A stretch of 26,528 nt of DNA from JASFQI01 sp050115555 (GTDB taxonomy: Bacteria > Desulfobacterota > DSM-4660 > Desulfatiglandales > HGW-15). The notes under the pieces are model-generated. The model did no database searches. It was given only the letters and a program-made list of their open reading frames with translations, and was not told the origin of the DNA. Positions 24,115 through 26,528 of this stretch are shown in pieces. The DNA is taken from positions 1 to 26,528 of the forward strand of contig JASFQI010000021.1 in the NCBI GenBank assembly GCA_050115555.1, written 5' to 3'. Both the position numbers and the translations under genes were made by a program. The stretch's first letter is position 1. Every line of letters starts with the position of its first letter.

Positions 24115-24305
24115 AGGAGTAGCCGGTATTTCTACCCCCGAAGTCCGGACACGGGCAGTGAAGAACCCGGCGAGACAAAAGCACGGAGAATCGAATGGTT
24201 GGGCTCGGATTAGTCCTTTTCTCCAGGTGTCGATGTGGTAGGATGCCTGAAATAGCATTTCGGAGACCGGGGACCCCAACCGGTATATTCACGATGGAGG
24301 AGGAC

Positions 24306-24491
24306 ATGAGCGACAACGAACCCAAAAGGGGCACACCGGATCCCGCCAGGCTGGAGGCCATGCGTTCCCTTCCTAAGGAAGTCCTGGACACCCTGACCAA
24401 GGAAGAGGTTCAGACGTTCCTTCAAGAGGAGATCTGGCCCGATTCGCTGCGCGAAAAGCTGAAGGATTACCTGGTGGAGGAAGGGAATTGA
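24306..24491 (+). CDS. Small hypothetical protein (61 residues)
   Basis: The product MSDNEPKRGTPDPARLEAM... is a charged, helical small protein with SLPKEVLDTLTKEEVQTFLQ and LREKLKDYLVEEGN; it has no signal peptide, membrane segment or cysteine. I do not recognise the family. GGAGGAGG at 24297-24304 lies directly before ATG 24306, a strong ribosome site. An ATG four codons earlier (24294) is possible. The last 25 nt overlap the convergent amidohydrolase gene. The strong ribosome site and balanced helical composition make it likely real. Confidence 0.68.
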   Translation: MSDNEPKRGTPDPARLEAMRSLPKEVLDTLTKEEVQTFLQEEIWPDSLREKLKDYLVEEGN

Positions 24492-25708
24492 GGCATTTCC
24501 ACGTCTGACTGCCTCACACCATCTACAAATACGGCAATAGGCGTGTTGAGGCTTTCCGGTAATTTCTCCGGCCCGCCCTGCGTAACCACGAAGGTGGCCG
24601 GGCATCCGGCCTCGAGACGTCCTAACCGGTCCTCCAATCCGAGGAGCAGGGCGCCGTTCCAGGTGGCGCATTGCACGGCCTGCTCGATGGTCATGCCTGC
24701 CTGCATGAGGAGCCCCATCTCCTCTGCCACGGCGCGGCCGTGGTGAACCCCCGGGCTCCCGGAGTCGGTTCCAACGACCACACGCACACCCATCCGAATG
24801 GCCCGGCCGATCTGCATGATTTGATGCTCGAGGTTGCGCACGGCTCCGTGGACCTCCCGGCGGTCTGCCGGAAGGGTGCGGGCATACCCGGACATGGTGC
24901 AGGCCGTTGGAGCCCAGAATGTGCTGCGCTCGGCCATGCATTGCAGGGCCCTGCGACCCATGAAAAACCCGTGCTCAATGGACTCGCACCCCGCTTCCAC
25001 GGATTGTCGGACTGCATCCGCTCCATTGGCATGAACCATGGTGCTCAAGCCGAGCGACTGAGCTTTCTGCACCGCCCGGGACAGGGCCTGGGGTTGAAAC
25101 TGCGGGATGGTGGGGCGCCCAAAAGAGAGCAGGCTGTTCAGGCCGGAGTTCACGATCTTAATGTGATCGGGTCGTGGGCGTTCTTGAGCGATGGAATCCG
25201 ACAGGTCCTTGCCTTCATCGGGGGAACGGCCGATGAGCCTGCCGTAGCGACCAGCGGCGTGCCACGCGCGTCCTGCCGAACGGACGAAAACAGGAGTGCC
25301 TGACTGAGGAAGCCGTTCCATCTTGTAACGCATGGCATGCCCTGCCCGGTCTCCGCCGTCGCGTACGGCTGTGACTCCAAAGGCAAGGTGGGACCGAAGG
25401 CGGGCTTCGATGCCGGTGGCTGTCTCTTCAAAAGAGCACTCGAGCTGGCGCTGCCTTGCCTCGGGATCAGAGGTTCCGGACATGAAGAGGTGCACGTGGG
25501 CGTCCACGAGGCCGGGGAGAAGGGTGCATCGGCTCAAGTCCAGAGTTTGTGGTTCCGACGGCAGCGGGTTCCGTGCGGATTCCAGGGATAGGATGTAACC
25601 CCGGTGCAGGTGTAGGACCACGTTTCGCTGCGGCGGATCGCCTTTGCCGTTCAGCAGCCATCCAGCCACGATCCGGGTGGGCTGTGTGTGGGTTTCGGGC
25701 GGAATCAT
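24467..25708 (-). CDS. Amidohydrolase family protein (imidazolonepropionase/prolidase-like)
   Basis: The 413-residue binuclear-metal hydrolase has all the expected ligands: His71 and His73 (DAHVHLF), Lys184 in DHIKIVNSG as the probable carboxylated bridging lysine, His226 (MVHANG), His246 (IEHGFF) and Asp315 (VVGTDSGSPG). This pattern is that of the cytosolic subgroup that includes imidazolonepropionase-like and Xaa-Pro or Xaa-Arg dipeptidases, so hydrolysis of a C-N bond in a cyclic amide or N-acyl amino acid is likely; the substrate is unknown. There is no signal peptide. ATG 25708 is preferred because the conserved strand THTQPTRIVAGWLLNG follows; the frame runs open to 25822. Its ribosome site (GAGG, about 13 nt upstream) is poor. 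The 3' end overlaps the small gene by 25 nt. Confidence 0.88.
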   Translation of the reverse strand: MIPPETHTQPTRIVAGWLLNGKGDPPQRNVVLHLHRGYILSLESARNPLPSEPQTLDLSRCTLLPGLVDAHVHLFMSGTSDPEARQRQLECSFEETATGIEARLRSHLAFGVTAVRDGGDRAGHAMRYKMERLPQSGTPVFVRSAGRAWHAAGRYGRLIGRSPDEGKDLSDSIAQERPRPDHIKIVNSGLNSLLSFGRPTIPQFQPQALSRAVQKAQSLGLSTMVHANGADAVRQSVEAGCESIEHGFFMGRRALQCMAERSTFWAPTACTMSGYARTLPADRREVHGAVRNLEHQIMQIGRAIRMGVRVVVGTDSGSPGVHHGRAVAEEMGLLMQAGMTIEQAVQCATWNGALLLGLEDRLGRLEAGCPATFVVTQGGPEKLPESLNTPIAVFVDGVRQSDVEMPQFPSSTR

Positions 25709-25887
25709 TTTTATTCGAATCCTCGCGAGAGGCAAAACGTTTTGGAGCTCGCTCCACCTTGGCTGCGCCTCTGCCTTACCTGGATGTTCGCTTTGCAGAC
25801 GAACGCAACAGTACGGCATCACGTGAGGAGGGACAACCCAAAAGACAGAGACAATCCAATTTGCCAGGAGTCCCGCCCGATTACGAG

Positions 25888-25916
25888 TTGAAAAGAGCCG
25901 GTCCTTTTGCTAGAGT
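25888..25916 (+). promoter_or_regulatory. Candidate promoter for the diguanylate cyclase gene
   Basis: TTGAAA (25888-25893) and TAGAGT (25911-25916) are spaced by 17 nt. The predicted start is about 48 nt before GTG 25970. Both boxes are partial matches. Confidence 0.4.
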
Positions 25917-25969
25917 TTGTGGCCGCTTTTGACACATACCCGCAAAACCGCTGCGGACCAGAGGGATTC

Positions 25970-26528
25970 GTGGAACAGAATCGACCCATAGAGCAGCAAT
26001 GCCCGTATGACGAAGCGTCTTGCCCGATTCGCAACGAGCTCGATCGTCTCAGGAAACGGGTTCAGGAGCTCGAAGCCCTTTCCCGGACCGATTCCCTGAC
26101 AGGGCTCTACAACGTTGGGTACTTCCTGAGCACTCTGGAAGACGAAATGGAAAGGGTCCGGCGAACAGGGACGGCTCTCTCTCTAGTCATGATCGACTTG
26201 GATCACTTCAAGCGGATCAATGACACCTATGGGCACGAAGCCGGCAACGAGGCGTTGAAATGGACGAGCCGGGTCTGGCATAAGCTCCTTCGCCGCATCG
26301 ATATCCTCTGTCGGTACGGGGGGGAAGAGTTCAGCGTGATTCTTCCAGGTACCCGGCTGCACCAGGGAGTGGTGGCGGCGGAGAGGCTTCGGCAAGGGCT
26401 CGAGGAGTCTCCGGTTTCGCTGGAAGGCGACCGCGTGGTTCTGACGGCGAGCTTCGGCGTGGAGGCCTTCGCCGGGACCGAGAAGTTATCGGCCAGGGGA
26501 TTGATCAAGCGGGCCGATCGGTTTCTGC
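25970..26528 (+). CDS. Diguanylate cyclase, GGDEF domain (partial, runs off window)
   Basis: The first 186 codons are visible. A short N-terminus (residues 1-38, EQNRPIEQQCPYDEASCPI then a coiled RNELDRLRKRVQELEAL) leads straight into a GGDEF domain: SRTDSLTGLYNVGYF (38-52), IDLDHFKRINDTYGHEAGN (75-93), and the active site GGEEF at 117-121. The product-inhibition site RxxD is intact at 108-111, five residues before GGEEF. The enzyme makes cyclic di-GMP from two GTP. There is no membrane or PAS domain ahead of the catalytic domain; the two cysteines at 11 and 18 and the coil are the only possible sensory or dimerising elements upstream. GTG 25970 has GAGGG four nucleotides before it; an in-frame stop at 25889 bounds the frame. 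Confidence 0.9.
   Translation, partial: MEQNRPIEQQCPYDEASCPIRNELDRLRKRVQELEALSRTDSLTGLYNVGYFLSTLEDEMERVRRTGTALSLVMIDLDHFKRINDTYGHEAGNEALKWTSRVWHKLLRRIDILCRYGGEEFSVILPGTRLHQGVVAAERLRQGLEESPVSLEGDRVVLTASFGVEAFAGTEKLSARGLIKRADRFL

Overview
The window reads as chromosomal DNA of an anaerobic, GC-rich bacterium, most likely a Desulfobacterota (Deltaproteobacteria) member of the Syntrophobacterales or a similar sulfate-reducing or syntrophic group. This is inferred from gene content: two AMP-forming acyl-CoA ligases, an alpha-methylacyl-CoA racemase, a branched-chain amino acid transporter ATPase, indolepyruvate:ferredoxin oxidoreductase, a cobalamin-binding radical SAM protein and a glutaminyl-tRNA synthetase. 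No marker gene fixes the genus. I saw no rRNA or tRNA gene, CRISPR array, phage gene or transposase.

Layout. 1-234 is the 3' end of a livF-type ABC ATPase, meeting a convergent AsmA-family gene (240-2090, minus). A divergent intergenic region with a G-rich repeat tract leads to a CoA racemase (2448-3590) and a B12-binding radical SAM/TPR protein (3642-5324). The latter overlaps a convergent metallo-beta-lactamase-fold hydrolase by 6 nt (5319-6275, minus), which has a near-consensus promoter. Upstream on the minus strand lie a SagB/ThcOx double nitroreductase (6536-8071) and a TraB/GumN membrane protein (8554-9723). The plus strand then carries a long-chain acyl-CoA synthetase (10044-11849), a cluster of palindromes, glnS (12142-13845), a J-domain protein (13921-14322), a small coiled-coil ORF (14535-14756), a DUF362 protein (14933-16234) and a LysE-type exporter broken by an in-frame stop (16285-16926). 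A DedA protein (17026-17652, minus) and a YfgM-like TPR membrane protein (17880-18560) follow.

The clearest pathway unit is 18936-23057: an AMP-forming acyl-CoA ligase, iorA and iorB, closed by a strong intrinsic terminator. It suggests ferredoxin-linked interconversion of aromatic 2-oxoacids, aryl-acyl-CoA and free aryl acids. Beyond it are a Nfu N-domain-only protein (23191-23523, minus), a 780-bp repeat-rich gap, a 61-codon small protein (24306-24491), an amidohydrolase (24467-25708, minus) and the start of a diguanylate cyclase with an intact inhibitory site (25970 to the window end).

The least expected signals are not protein genes. A two-part dispersed repeat occurs at 8112-8208 and again, split apart, at 23637-24009; its antisense translation creates a false N-terminal extension on the SagB-like gene. 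A second direct repeat sits in the same gap, and a group of palindromes with a shared GCAGCAAGC-type core precedes glnS. I do not see a convincing new multi-gene system such as a defence island. The best candidates for something undescribed are the dispersed repeat family, the solitary SagB-like enzyme, the His-for-Cys change in the first Fe-S motif of IorA, and the DUF362 protein with its cysteine-bearing tail.
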